A stretch of 64,000 nt of DNA, from NCBI GenBank assembly GCA_029817715.1, contig JARUPY010000112.1:248001-312000 (forward strand), written 5' to 3'. The number at the start of each line of letters is the position of its first letter. Position 1 is the stretch's first letter. Made by a program: the position numbers and the translations under genes. The notes below the pieces were generated by a model. The model searched no databases and was not told where the DNA came from. It saw nothing but the letters and a program-made list of their open reading frames with translations. This document shows positions 33,657 to 45,297 of the stretch, piece by piece. This DNA comes from Melastoma dodecandrum. Its lineage: Eukaryota > Streptophyta > Magnoliopsida > Myrtales > Melastomataceae.

Positions 33657-34144
33657 AGGTAAACTTCTACTCCATCATGATTTCTTTTTTCGCGAAACAA
33701 GTCAAGTTCTTCCCCGACCAGTTAAAAATGTCCTGATGTAGTCATAAAGAGTACTTTGAAAAGTCTCTGCCCAACTCGTATCCTTTTCGGCTTATGTCCC
33801 ACAAAGTGCTATTTAGCGCCAAAATAACGCAGATAGGAGGTTTTGCCTTTTTCTATTATTGCTAGTTTGGTCTTTTTGAACTGGTAATCTTCCAATATAT
33901 TTGCCAAAGGAACCTACCTTTTGCCTTATCAATCTCTCAAATGGCAAGGATTTGTGGATCCAAATTCAAGGTGGAATAATAGATCATATAACTTTGGGGC
34001 AGCATCGGCATCAATTGCCATGGTCTTGTCAACATTTTGCTCGTGGAACATTAATTTAGCTGCGACATTGTTTTTGAAATAGTTGTTTCCACAGCTGTAA
34101 ACATGGTTCTGCTCCTAGTAATGAGATCAAAGCAAGCAGCTGAC
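33657..34144. other. Non-coding stretch, possibly hnRNP-like 3' untranslated sequence
   Basis: It follows the stop of the hnRNP-like fragment and starts with the same AGAGGTAAACTTCTAC as after 44445, then diverges. No gene is recognised. Confidence 0.45.
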
Positions 34145-35225
34145 TCACTTAAGCCTTTTGTCTAATTGGCATACACTGGCTAATCCTTTAGCTGACAGTT
34201 TTTTCCACACTGTAAACGTGGATCTGCCTACCGTTGCCGGTAGAAAGCAAATATTGCTCCCCGAAACGTCCAATTCTTCTAAAGCTGATAGGTTTCCGAT
34301 CTCTTCCGGAATTCTTTCTTCGAGAGGACAATTCAACACCTTTAGGCTGGTTGGAAGTCCTCGAATCTCCCGAAGCTTGTTGCAACCACTCAAATAGAGG
34401 TACTTAAGGCTCGTGAGTTGGCTGACCGTTGCTGGCAGGAAGCGAATGTTACTCCCTGAAAGATCCAATTTTTCTAAAGCCAATAGGTTCCCAATTTCTT
34501 CCGGAATTCCTTTTTCGAGAGGACAATCCGAAGCATTCAACACCGTTAGGCTGGTTGGAAGTCTTCGAATCTCCCGAAGCATGTTGCAATTTATCAAATA
34601 GAGGTACTTAAGTCTCGTGAGTTGGCTGACCATTGCTGGCAAGAAGCGAATCTTACTCCCGGAAATGTTCAATTCTTCTAAAACTGATAGGTTCCCGATT
34701 TCTTCCGGAATTCCTTCTTCAAGAGGACAATCCATATCTTTCAACGCCATTTGGATGGTTGGAATTCCCCGAACATCCTCAAGCATGTTGAAATTAGTCA
34801 TAATTAGATCCCGTAAAGCTCTTGCACTACTGAGCTTTTTTGGTAAACTCCTCAAAGACTCACAACTGTCGATCATCAAATAAGTAAGGCTCTCCAACTT
34901 ACCCACTGAATGGTGGATTTCTTCCAAGTTTACCAAATATTCAAAAACCATAATCTCCAACTTTATGCAACAGGACATATCAGGTGTCGTCGTCATGTCA
35001 CTGTAGTAGACTTCCAGCACCCTTAAATTAGGCATAATCTATAAATGCATCGTGCACCACAATTTATCAACACATTTAACGATCAAGCACATGACATATA
35101 GGAGGATGGGGAGGAGGAGTTCATACCAGCTTTTTAGTACCCCACCATCTACCTTGAATTGGGAGAACAACTAGGTTGCTCATCTTGAAGAAGTCGGCCT
35201 TCAATAGTTGATTACAACTATTAAA
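34145..35225 (-). pseudogene. TNL leucine-rich-repeat fragment
   Basis: The frame at 34145-35035 gives 296 residues of LRR closely related to TNL1. It starts PNLRVLEVYYSDM and carries repeated blocks PEEIGNL, ALEELDxSGS, FLPATVSQLT. Upstream (35125-35225) a remnant of the short LRR exon is visible, with FFKMSNLVVL and WWGTKKLV. After the last FLPATV the sequence switches to unrelated residues and stops at 34145, so the C-terminal LRRs and tail are lost. No TIR or NB-ARC is attached. Confidence 0.8.
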
Positions 35226-35737
35226 ATTAAATACTGCTATATATGTACAACTCATTTTATTTTAAATTAAATAATATATACATTTTTTTTATTTGCTCCA
35301 CGACACGTCCAAATCGACACTAAACGCAAACAAAAAAAGCAGGTAGAGGAGAAATTAGAAAAAGAGTAAAATTATAGAGGCCATGTGACTCTGACTGAAC
35401 ATAGCATGGAGGCCCAACACTACAAACTAAGATAATGCGATAGCTCATTTCGGATGAGATATCTGTGCAAGGATCGAAATTCTCCACTCCAATCTGATCT
35501 CACGGTGACGATGGAGGCATCAATGATTCTTGACCATGGAGTGAAACTGATGATTTCTTATGTAAAAAATAAATCCATGTATATATAGTACATATCGATG
35601 TTTCGAAATGAAACGTTTATCGATGTTTCGTAATAATATCATCTCGTTGAGCCCCCATTACTGCAACAAAATTGCTGTCGTTTGAAAGAAAATTTTAAGT
35701 ACATTGATAAAACGAAAAAGAGAGAGAAATCCAACAG
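35226..35737. other. Non-coding stretch
   Basis: AT-rich with no supported gene. It lies between the LRR fragment and the duplicated TNL 5' block. Confidence 0.5.
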
Positions 35738-36110
35738 AGTGAAGGAGGAACAAGTTATTCCAACTAAATACACATGTAAGCCATACATCTTATTGCATTA
35801 TTTCTCGATTTCGACGTGAGCGAGGAGTCGAAGGAGGGGCCAATATTCTCCCACACGTTGCTCCGAGCATGTCTCCTCCAGCAAACGAAAAGCAACCTGT
35901 AACATAAGCAAACATCAAGCATCTGCTATTTCAGATCACAATTTGCGGAATTGCAGTGGTTTGAAGTTACTTGACCCGCTGCACCATCATTTCCTTCAAC
36001 TTCGTATGGATGCACGAGCCTGCAGAGATCGCACAATGGGCGATCATTACAATCCATTAACGGCCAGCATGGCTGCAAATTTTGACATCATTTTTCATTT
36101 AAGGACGTGT
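35738..36110 (-). repeat. Duplicated block with TNL 5'-end relic and a candidate terminal exon
   Basis: Matches 51965-52345. On the minus strand, 36080-35960 resembles the membrane-anchor start of TNL1 (MSNFATALAMKW region) but is broken by stops. Next comes an acceptor TTATGTTACAG and a 99-bp open segment (35798-35896). That segment encodes 32 residues beginning VAFRLLEET and ending HVEIEK before TAA. The source gene of that exon is unknown to me. In the second copy the same exon carries a TAG. Confidence 0.5.
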
Positions 36111-36115
36111 GAGCA

Positions 36116-37300
36116 TTGTAATGGCATATTATTAATTTTTCACTCTTACTATTAACTTTTTGAAAGAATCATATTATTATTTTAATGGCATACCAGTTGG
36201 CATAATCTCGTTTTTGTGATGACAAACTATGAGTATTGCTAATGTGATATTTCGTATGTACCGAGAAATAGGTCTTCACGGTTTAGTAGTCTGTTTTTGT
36301 GTAGATTAATACATAAAAGGTTATGTGGAGGACATAACTTAAAAATAAGTTTAGCTTTCAAAAGTGATGTTATGTGAACTAGACTGATCACTCATATCTA
36401 ATATATCTACAGCAGAAATAAGCACTCGTGTTACAGAGTGTATATAATGGTTACACAAAAGAGATTTTATTGATAATATTGGAGATTATATCATGTGCGG
36501 CTTAAGGATGTTTATCCTAATCTAACTTAGTGTTAATTCTTGTTAAATTAATAATAATTAATTTAATAAGAATTTATTCCTTAGCTATTTGAAAGGATAC
36601 GTGAGGAATATTTTCATAACTTGAGAAAATTAGAAAAATTGATTATGATCTGATTACATGGAAAGCGTTGAACTATCCTTGACCGTCAACTCCATACATG
36701 CAAGGCATGACTAGAAATCATCTAGTCGTTGCACTCCTTTAGAAAAGCTTCGCCCGAAAAACTCATACTTAAAGCCAAAGGATGAAGCCATATGTGAAGA
36801 TAGAGTCACTATATAAGCACTAACGCGAGAATCTTTGAGTCTTTCACCAATCTAAAAGTTTGAGGGCATTCACTGCTCTTCATAATCATCTCTTTGATTG
36901 AGGGTTTTTCTCTAATTGCATACTATTCATTTTGCTGTCGAGTCTATCTGGATTATTGGTTACACGGGTGGATGTGTAAGGGAAGTCATAGGATTGGGAG
37001 ATCTTACGCAGGTGGTGTGGCAGCCAAGGATTTATTATCACGTATCGGGCAAGAAGTGTGCATTTGTACTTGTTCTACTCCCTTGATCTTATAACTAGTG
37101 GATACACCTTTATTGGGGTGAAGTGTAGGGAGGAGTACGTGGACTTCAGTTGTCAAACCTATAAATCTGGTGTCTCAACTTTTTCATTGACCCGAACATA
37201 TACACACGATAAGTAATATCATATCCTTGGTTTTATAACTACAGATCTAAGCTCAGCGATTTGACAGACCAAGACTCCTATTCCTGTTAGAAAGGAATTT
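36116..37300 (+). repeat. Probable solo LTR of a Ty1/copia element
   Basis: About 1 kb matches 52999-53960. It contains a TATA-like CTATATAAGCAC near 36811. The segment near 37130-37180 has GTGGACTTC, then CTATAAATCTGGTGTCTC, the wording usual at the 3' end of plant copia LTRs. No internal domain, PBS or second LTR was found, so it is called solo. Exact ends and target duplication were not fixed; the right end may reach about 37420. Confidence 0.5.
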
Positions 37301-37552
37301 CCACGACACCTGAAAAGAAGTTGAGGTAGTACCTTCGAATCGGAAGCACTAATTCAATCCATTCTTAGTGCATTCCTACACTAATAGATAGAAACATGGA
37401 TAGTTTGATATAAATTAAAGTACTAAAAGATCTCCGTACGGACTCCATTATTGAGCTGGTCATTGCTTAATTCCCATACGCTCACAAGAGAAAAAGAGAG
37501 GGGAACGAAACTTGGTCTTCTCTTCGGGACATGGCAGGCCGACATAATTGAC

Positions 37553-37790
37553 CGAGTCGTTGAATGAATTGATGGAGGAGACTTTTTGTGTGACACCCCC
37601 CCCCCCCCCCCCCTGTCAAAGTAATCGAAGTCTTCCTTTGTTGATTTTTCCCGGGAAGAAGGCGAAGACGTGAAATGAATGATGTTTCGTTGAATGAATT
37701 GATGGGGGAGACTTTTGTGTCCTCCACCCCCCCCCCCCTTTTCAAGTCTTCCTCCCTGAAATTTCCCACCCAATGATCAATACTTAGAAC
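37553..37790. repeat. Tandem duplication with poly-C tracts
   Basis: TCGTTGAATGAATTGATGG begins two units about 134 bp apart (37553 and 37687). Each contains a C homopolymer: 18 C at 37596-37613 and 12 C at 37727-37738. Related sequence (TCTTCCTCCC, GAAATTTCCCAC) recurs at 50205-50232 and 60593-60613, so this is a dispersed repeat around the TNL genes. Confidence 0.6.
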
Positions 37791-38325
37791 GCCCTAAAAC
37801 TCGAGCTATTGTGCAGGACGTGGGAAAGTACGAGGATCACTTGTTTCAGACTAATCTGATAGGCTAAAAAATGTATGCATATTTATTCGTGATTTGGTTA
37901 AAGTTTGATATGAAAAGATTTGGTTAAAGAAGGACTCTCTCCACGTCGCCTCCCTTTTTTTCATCTAGGATATCTTACAGAGAAACCATGTAGTTCTCCG
38001 TTATGTCCAAATCGGCCGCCTCCGTAATGTCGTCTCAAAATGACCAGGGAAAAGGTTTATCACAAAGTTAGTGATATAACTGTATATGAAAAAAAGATGT
38101 TGAGAGAAAAGAAAGTTCGTCAAAAGTTATTGACAAAAACGTATATTTTGCCTAAAAAATTCATGTGATTTCTTTCAGCAAGTACACATAATTTGTTTGG
38201 GTTCTCTTTACTTAGGTTCATAGTGACCCACGAGCTACAAATATGCTCACCCTCGTTAGAAGACCTCCAAATACTTAGCTTTACAATCTACATTCGACTT
38301 ATTACAACAAATAACACCAGCTAAT
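37791..38325. other. Non-coding stretch
   Basis: Nothing recognisable on either strand. Confidence 0.5.
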
Positions 38326-38547
38326 TTAGTGGTAACGATGAGTCCTCCCCTCTACTAACATTCGAACAACCTCTGTGTGCATCCCGTCCAATTCCTCCTC
38401 AATCCAACCCAAACCCATCTCTTGCTCCTCACTGTTACTTGGCCTCGGAAGTATCGCGACCACTATCTCACCTTTCAACACCACCCCGCCTGATAACTCG
38501 ACCACAGGAGCATACCATTCCCACATCCTAATGTCGGCAGGGAGCAT
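38326..38547 (-). pseudogene. C-terminal fragment of an F-box protein (At4g18380/AUF1-like)
   Basis: The minus-strand frame includes MWEWYAPVVELSGGVVLKG and VVAILPRPS. This resembles the conserved C-terminal block of the small plant F-box family around At4g18380/At5g46170. A tail with EEELDGMHTEV follows. The F-box itself and the middle region are absent. These proteins act as SCF ubiquitin-ligase adaptors in the family. A second fragment of the same kind of gene lies at 54728-55190. Confidence 0.55.
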
Positions 38548-39116
38548 CTTGCTCTAAATCAATAATTACTCCTAATCCAAAAATGAACCAAACAACCTTT
38601 GTGACATGTGGTTGAAACCCACTAATAATTTGTTGCCGTGTCAAAATAAATATGGCATACTATTCTTATCTGAGATTTCTCATCGAAATCAAACGCCCAT
38701 TCGTTTGAAATTAATGTTATATAAATTTAATTTCTTTTCCAAACGTAGGGATTTATGTTGTATCACACAATTTTACTTTTTCTTAAAAAAAACTTTTTTT
38801 TTAAAACGCTTTATATTTATAGTAATGTCCGATTTATCCTCCATTATCTTTTTTCGTAACGAGAATTGACGTGACAACCTACGACGTTAAATTTCGCGGT
38901 TAGGCTTAACTCTTTCCCTTCCTCTCTACCTTACCTCGCTTTTATTGTAGGATTCGGGATGCTTATTATGTTCTGCTTTCGGCGATACTTCAGGACGTGC
39001 CGATCAGCTAATGTTGCCCCAGGACTTCTTCACTGGAAGGTTACATATCATGTGCCTTTTGACATTCTGTAGCCGATTTCCTGTGATTGATTCCTGTAAT
39101 CCTTCCGGAGCTGCAG
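38548..39116. other. Non-coding or intronic stretch before the choline monooxygenase relic
   Basis: No supported exon. The acceptor-like CTGCAG at 39111-39116 ends it. The first exons of a choline monooxygenase (transit peptide and N-terminus) were not found here. Confidence 0.45.
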
Positions 39117-40590
39117 GTTAGGGAAGGTAGAATTTGTGGTATGTCGAGAGGATGACGGGAATGTGCACGCATTTCACAATGTCTGCCGTCACCATGCCTC
39201 TCTTCTGGCATCTGGGAGCGCTAGCAAATCCTGTTTCGTCTGTCCCTATCATGTCAGTTACCTCCACCCAGCTGTCGCCTCTTCAGAATCTTCCAATTAT
39301 GACTTTAACAGTTTCATTCTTTCTCCCTTATATTTCTTTGGGATGCTTCAGATTAACCAGCCTAAATTTGCCGGTTCTTCTTGTCAGGGATGGACTTATG
39401 CACTGAATGGATCCCTTCTGAAAGCTACCAGGATCAAAGGAGTTCGAAACTTTGATGTTAATGTAAGCGATTCTTTTAGTTGTATTTTTATTTTCTACAT
39501 TGGGGCTGCTTGGAAAATATTGAATATGTCACTTCAAAAAGGTAGGACTTTGGGCGTAAACCTCTAAAAGTAGCAACCTGGAGTCCATTTGTTCTTCTCA
39601 ACTTGGATGATGACATTTCGGGTGACCTTCAAGTCAATAGCGAGACTGCTGCACATGAATGGATGGGAAGCCGCTTGGCTACTTTGAGCGAGGTTTGCCT
39701 TAATTCGTCACTGCATTTCCTATGTAGGCGGGAATACATCATCTAGTGTAATTGGAAGGTATTATGCAATCTTTTCATTCTTCTATATATTTCGTTACAT
39801 TATCAGCGGACTGTCATCTGCAGTTCATTCAAGAATGCAAAAAATGTGATCTCGATCTTAAAAATCCTGCAGTGGAAGTCAATACGCATGAAGGTTTCTT
39901 TTTCTTGCAGGTTTCCTGTGACAACTATTTAGATGGAGGTTATCATGTTCCATATGCTCACAAAGGCCTTGCTTCTGGACTCAAGCTTGACTCTTATTTG
40001 ACAACAGTATGAATTTTACCTGAACTCCAATTTCAAGCAGTTTGTTGAGAGTGTATCAACATGATGTTGTGTCCATTCCCATGCCTGGATATGCCACTTA
40101 CTGATTTTGTGACTTCTGGGCAATTTTATGGGTTATTCAGTTACATGATAAAGTTAGCCTTCAATGCTGTGACGGAGGACCTGTCGATGGAGAGTATGAT
40201 TTTGATCGCCTTGGAAAAAGAGCTACATATGCTTTTATATATCCAAACTTCATGATAAACAGGCATGTTTCTATTGTGCATAAGTTGATTATTAATATTC
40301 ATGGTAATAAGTACTTTGGAGGGAACATAACTTTTTCTTTAGGTATGGATGGACCCTGGATGGATACCAATCTTGTCCTCCCACTCGGATCAAGGAAATG
40401 CTGTGTGATTTTTGACTATTTTCTGGAAGGCTCCCTGCTGGTTAATTCTCTGCCACTGTTTTATTTTCTGATGTCGAAGCATAATTATCCAGACGAAATT
40501 ACGGAAAAAATCAGGGGGATTAATGAGTCCAAACTTAGGGACCATAGTCAAGATGTTAACATTTCTAGAATAGTTAGACCAAGTTAAATT
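39117..40590 (+). pseudogene. CMO: Choline monooxygenase pseudogene, 5'-truncated
   Basis: The exons read as a Rieske-type choline monooxygenase, the chloroplast enzyme making betaine aldehyde from choline. Exon 39117-39252 has the Rieske pair CRHH and CPYH. Exon 39388-39462 starts GWTYALNGSLLKATR, and 39546-39758 has PLKVATWSPFVLLNLD. Exon 39911-40006 has the mononuclear-iron motif DNYLDGGYHVPYAHK, and about 40164-40263 has GEYDFDRLG. The last, from 40343, corresponds to the MDTNLVLPLGSRKC region. Splice junctions look normal. A TAG at 39744-39746 interrupts an exon before CNWK, and a 4-bp insertion (TGGA) near 40347 shifts the last exon. The first exon is missing. I judge it non-functional. 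Confidence 0.82.
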
Positions 40591-42370
40591 CTGACGTGGA
40601 CACGAGAGAGAAACATTGATGCTTGGGTTCGATTACGTGTGATTATATCACGCGAGAAAGGGGACGCCCTGACTCAAATGCAATCGGGTTCAGGTAGCGA
40701 TTTGTGATTGCTCGCTACGTCAACGTTTTGGAAGGTGAGCTAACAAAAGGACCTAATTGCTATAACGCTTTAAATTCAAGGAATGCAATAGCATAAATTA
40801 AGAAATAAGACAATATTAAAAGAATAAAAGATAATAAAGAGGGGGTCCTCCCCTCAACAAAAGGAAGAAGCAACAGATTCCGGGGATCGCGGAGAGTACG
40901 AGGAACTCGGGGGCGAGCTACAGCTCGCTGGTCGGCCGTGGGGTGTGTAGACCCGGGGAAGACGGGGAGGCGTGAGGGTTTGATGGTCCAGGTACGCTTT
41001 TCCCCCTTCCCCTGTCTGTTGTACTTTGTTTGGCCGATTCTGTGTGTTATCGCTGCGGGTTTGAGGGCGAGATATCAGGGGAAGGCTGGGGTGAGGGCGA
41101 GGACGACGGTCGAAAGGTAGACTGGCTGATCCTCGTTGGTGTTGTGCTTTCCGTTTAGACGGGAAGCCGGGGTGGAAATTTGGGTATCACCGGGAATCAA
41201 GCTATGCTTACCCGAAGGTGATGCCGAGGTCGTCTCGCGGAAGGTTTTGCGAGCTATGGTCAGACTGCCGGAGGCTTTAGCTTTAGCTAGTCCCGGTCTT
41301 CATTGAATTTGCGCAAAGAAAGGGCTACCAGGATGCCGAAAATGAAACGATATCCTCAAGTGTGGTTATGACCCGATTGGTTCAGGCGTGTAGGAATGCT
41401 TCCGTGGCCATTCAATTGGAATTTGATTTTATTGTTGGAAGGATTCAGAGAGGATGAATTTTAGACATGGTTGATGATCCGGCCAATTAAACTGTGATAG
41501 TGCTGGGGCACATAGGTGTGTCGTGACTGTTTTGGAAATTGCGTTGGGTGCACTTGTTTATGAAATCTGTGATCTTCCTTACAATGTTTGAAAGGAATTG
41601 ACGGCATCTGTCCAGTGTGCATCGGGAACTCGACTTCACCTTCTGTAGAAAATCGAATTTGACGGCGGCTGGGAGCTGTGACTTGGTGCCAACCGAACTA
41701 GAAGGGAAGGCGTCGAGCTTGTTGAACGGGTTCAGCCACATCTTCCGCGGGGTGGTGGCTGGGATTCTCAGGTTCCTGTCTTGCCTTCGCTGCATATACA
41801 CAAAGGGTCGGTCGCCAGTCCGGTCGGGATCAACCGCGTTGGGAAACCTATAACAAATTGGAACGCGTGTGTATGCGAGTTAGCCCCTTGAAAGAAAAGA
41901 CAATCTGTTCCTTGATATACAATTCAATCTTCTGCTGTGCACATTATGTCTGGACTTTTTGCATTGGGAGCACAGTGTGTGTTACCCGATGTTATGAGGT
42001 AAGATTCCCGACTGTGTGTTGGAGGAGAAAGCGGGGCGGTGGCGCCACTCGCGGTCGCACCTGCTGCCGCTGCCCCCGGCGCTCCCGGTGGATGTTCTTT
42101 TTATAAGAAGTAATATCGGAAGCGATCGCTGATATTCGAATATATATATATATATATACACGTCTCGATGCCAAAATTTTTAATTGGATTATATTATTTA
42201 TGTTAAATTTTAATTTTATAACATAAACAATATCAACAACTCTGCAAAATAATGATGATAATAAAAATAGTAAATTTAAAAAAAAAATTGTTCGTAAATG
42301 AAAATCACCCCCCGCCTAAACAACATATAATAATAATAATCTGTCCAAGCCTATCAAAGATAAGACCAAT
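40591..42370. other. Repetitive-looking stretch of unknown type
   Basis: GC-rich in the first half. It includes a near-perfect hairpin GCGAGCT-AC-AGCTCGC at 40913-40928. A minus-strand frame of 104 codons at 41487-41801 matches nothing I know. An (AT)n run lies at 42140-42158. It may be a transposable-element remnant, but I cannot place it. Confidence 0.4.
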
Positions 42371-43137
42371 TATTTGGGGTCGAGGCTTCATTGGAGCATT
42401 AGTCACTTTTGCAATATGTTACACTTAAATAAACATCATTTGATTTCTTGTATCAAATACACCACCTTTTGTTTAATGTTCTCTCCAGCTTGGATTCATG
42501 GCAACCTGCGAGCTACAAAACTTGATATTAAGATTCATGAAATGTTTCGACTAATTTGGACTCGATCTGAATAAGACATTTAATTATAATGAGAGAGTTT
42601 TTAACAGAGGTACTTATGTACGATCGAATTCGAGATATCCTTGAACCAATCCAAGTTTCTCGTCACTTTCACCAAACCCAAAAAATTTAATGTACGTGAC
42701 TTGACTTGACATCAAATTTTAATACTACACTTCTCTGGGTTATATTATTTATATTAAATTTATGAGGAGACTTGTTGCTTTGGGATTGATTTGAATAAAT
42801 TAATGTTTGTGGCTTGACTTGACCTCACATTTTGATAGAATACTAAACTTGTTTGGGTTATATTATTTATTTTAAATTTAAGTGTGTTTGATATAATTTT
42901 CCCTTGAGTCTTGTTATGTTCTTGTTGATAAATGCATGTTACCAAATACAATTTCCGTTAAAAATACATTAAAACTTTTAATATGCATTTCTTATATATC
43001 ATAGTTTTAACTTTTCTCTTCTAATTCAAGTCACAGGAAACTTCTTAAGATATGAGAATGTTTCGAGTTGAAATTTCACCGTTAAATATAGAATCGTATT
43101 TGGTACAGTCGGTTCTTTGCATGGAAAAGAACCCATT
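42371..43137. other. Non-coding stretch with dispersed-repeat edge
   Basis: It starts with ATTATTTGGGGTCGAGG, also found at the edge of the hnRNP-like fragment at 33373. Two similar AT-rich segments with GTTATATTATTTAT occur at about 42735 and 42855. No gene seen. Confidence 0.45.
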
Positions 43138-43190
43138 GTACTCGTTGAGGTGGTCAACGGTGCTGTAGCGAGCATCGGGTCTCTGGGAAT
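43138..43190 (-). pseudogene. Short TIR-domain scrap
   Basis: The minus strand reads RPDARYSTVDHLNEY, matching the start of the TIR domain (FRGPDARYGIVDHLYE) of TNL1 and TNL2 at both DNA and protein level over about 50 bp. It is isolated and sits just upstream of the hnRNP-like pseudogene. Confidence 0.65.
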
Positions 43191-43211
43191 GACCAAAACA
43201 ATATTTCAAGA

Positions 43212-44445
43212 AACCCAACAGCAACAGCATCTCTCCTGGCCAGAACAAAGAAAATCTTTGTTGGATGATTACCTTCGACAATTACTGAGAGCCACTTCAA
43301 GAAGTACTTTAATCAGTTTGGATTGATTGCGGATGTCGCCGTGATGTATGATCACAACACTCAAAGACCCAGTGGTTTTGGATTTATCACTTTTGATACA
43401 GAGGATGCAGTGGACAGAGAGCTCTTTACAAGACATTCCACGAGCTTAATGGTAAAACGGTAGTGAGCAGTCCCCAAAGAGATGTCTCCATGGTCCAATC
43501 GGAGCCCCTTAGGTAGTTATAGTCCTGGTCTGAGTAGTGTTAGCAGCTTCCTCAATCAGGGCGGTTATGCTTCATCCCCAGTCGTCAACTATGGAGTTAG
43601 AGTGGATGGTAGAGTTAGTCCTGGGTCGATTCCCCCCTCTTTATGAGAAGGGAGAGCCGAACTCGAATTCAAGCTATGGACTGAGCCCAAACTTCAACCC
43701 CAACCTTGGTTATGTAAACGAGTCCGATCCTCTGTATGGTGGAATTTCAGGGAGGCCTGCCAACAATGGTCCAATCGGTCATCTCAGGGGTCAAATGGTA
43801 GAGGTCAAGCGAGCAGTCCCCAAAGAGATGTCTCCATGGTCCAATCCGAGCCCCCTAGGTAGTTATAGTCATGGCCTGAGTAGTGTTAGCAGCTTCCTCA
43901 ATCAGGGCGGTTATGCTTCATCCCCTGTTGGCAACTAGGCCTGCCAACAATGGTCCAATCGGTCATCTCAGGGGTAATCCATTACTGAGTCTGGCTAGAG
44001 GAAGCCTGTGGGGAAATGACAGCTTTGGCTTCTCTGCAAATTCTGGTACTCTCAGTGGATCCGGAAATGATAATTCATGGATGGATCCTTATGAAAGCAT
44101 TGGAAATCTCTGGGCTTCCTCTTCTAGCTTGAGCAATGGATTTGTTAACGGAAGCAAGCTTAGTGGAGGAAATTCTAATTCTGGGAGCATATACGAACGT
44201 TATCCTGGGAGTTATCAGAAAAATAATGTTGGCATTGGCGTGATTGGGCCACCTTCATCGTATGCCGCATCCGGGGTCGGTTATGACGGAAGTTTGGATC
44301 TCTATGAGAATGATTTAGCCTATGGAGACTCCGGTGGGGGATCATCCCCATCAAAGACGGAAGATTCTGTCCCCTTAAGCTATGGCTATGGCTTGGAAAT
44401 GCAAATGCCGATTATGTTGGCTATGGCTTGACTACCATCAAATAG
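43212..44445 (+). pseudogene. hnRNP1-like RRM protein pseudogene, rearranged
   Basis: The RRM begins near 43237 with RTKKIFVG (RNP2). It continues TITESHFKKYFNQFG and has RNP1 as RPSGFGFITF near 43370-43398. The Ser/Gly/Asn-rich tail follows to a natural stop at TAG 44443-44445. Breaks include a disturbed frame just after RNP2 and another after DAVDRE. An internal duplication repeats GCAGTCCCCAAAGAGATGTC and following sequence (43465 and 43811, 346 bp apart). A second repeat, GGCCTGCCAACAATGGTCC, lies at 43753 and 43938. There are no introns in the tail. Plant hnRNP1-like proteins bind RNA in the nucleus; this copy cannot make a normal one. Confidence 0.72.
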
Positions 44446-45297
44446 AGGTAAACTTCTACACGTCCATTTCATTCTTCAAACTGATCACAGGTGTTGAGTC
44501 TTGTGCTTCTTGTGATTAGTGGATTTGGATGAATCTCTCTATTTATTGCGATAAAATGAGAAATGTGTTCATAAACTTTGGAAGCATAATTTTGAATGCT
44601 GTTTTGAGAAAAGAAAAGAATATTTATGAGGCCAATGTATTTTCCTTTTGTGTCATTCCTCTCACAGGAGTTTCTTCCTTGCAGGAATGTGTGAGAGTTT
44701 GGACAGTCAAAGTAGATATTTTGACGATTAGTGGTGCCATGATTTGTCATGTGGTTTATATTGAGTTTCTAAAGAAGAGGTTACAGAGTGTCTAGGGGTA
44801 ATATACCTGTGTCGCGTCGCGTTGTGCATTCACAAGGATTCCTCGTACAGCGAGAGGCAACAAGAAGACTTTCGAGCTTGAAACATTTCACATAGGCGCT
44901 CCTTTGTTCCTGGACTTTTAGTATAAAGAAAAAATCACGTTGCGGGGTGGTGGAATACCAGAAAATTGGATCATGTTTCTTTGTTGATCGGACGATGCAT
45001 ATGGATGCAAACTACTACCTCGCTTTTGCCATTCGCCGACGTTTATCGTAATGAGATGAACATTAATGAACTGTGATTATTATTATAGCTTTGAATGCAT
45101 AAAGACGTGAACATTCATATTCATACCCCACCGTAAGTGCCGTAAAAGCCATGTAACCCTGGAAAACCAAAAATTCTAATCATCTCCTTTATTTTAAATA
45201 AATAAATTCCAAAACCATTGTTCATTCAGCTCTTCATGTTCGGAAGAGGAAAGAACAAGTGGCTGACTTTGAAATAACAAAAAAAAAACAACATTTT
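44446..45297. other. Non-coding stretch between the hnRNP-like relic and TNL1
   Basis: The first part is probably 3'-untranslated sequence of the hnRNP-like copy. From about 45165 it is the 3' flank of TNL1, which also occurs at 51145-51265. No gene seen. Confidence 0.5.

Noticed and set aside
37423..37773. Gly-rich minus-strand ORFs of 95-116 codons
   Set aside because: The glycine runs come from poly-C tracts in a non-coding repeat.
41487..41801. 104-codon minus-strand ORF as a gene
   Set aside because: No similarity I recognise, no neighbouring exons, and overlapping frames of equal length.
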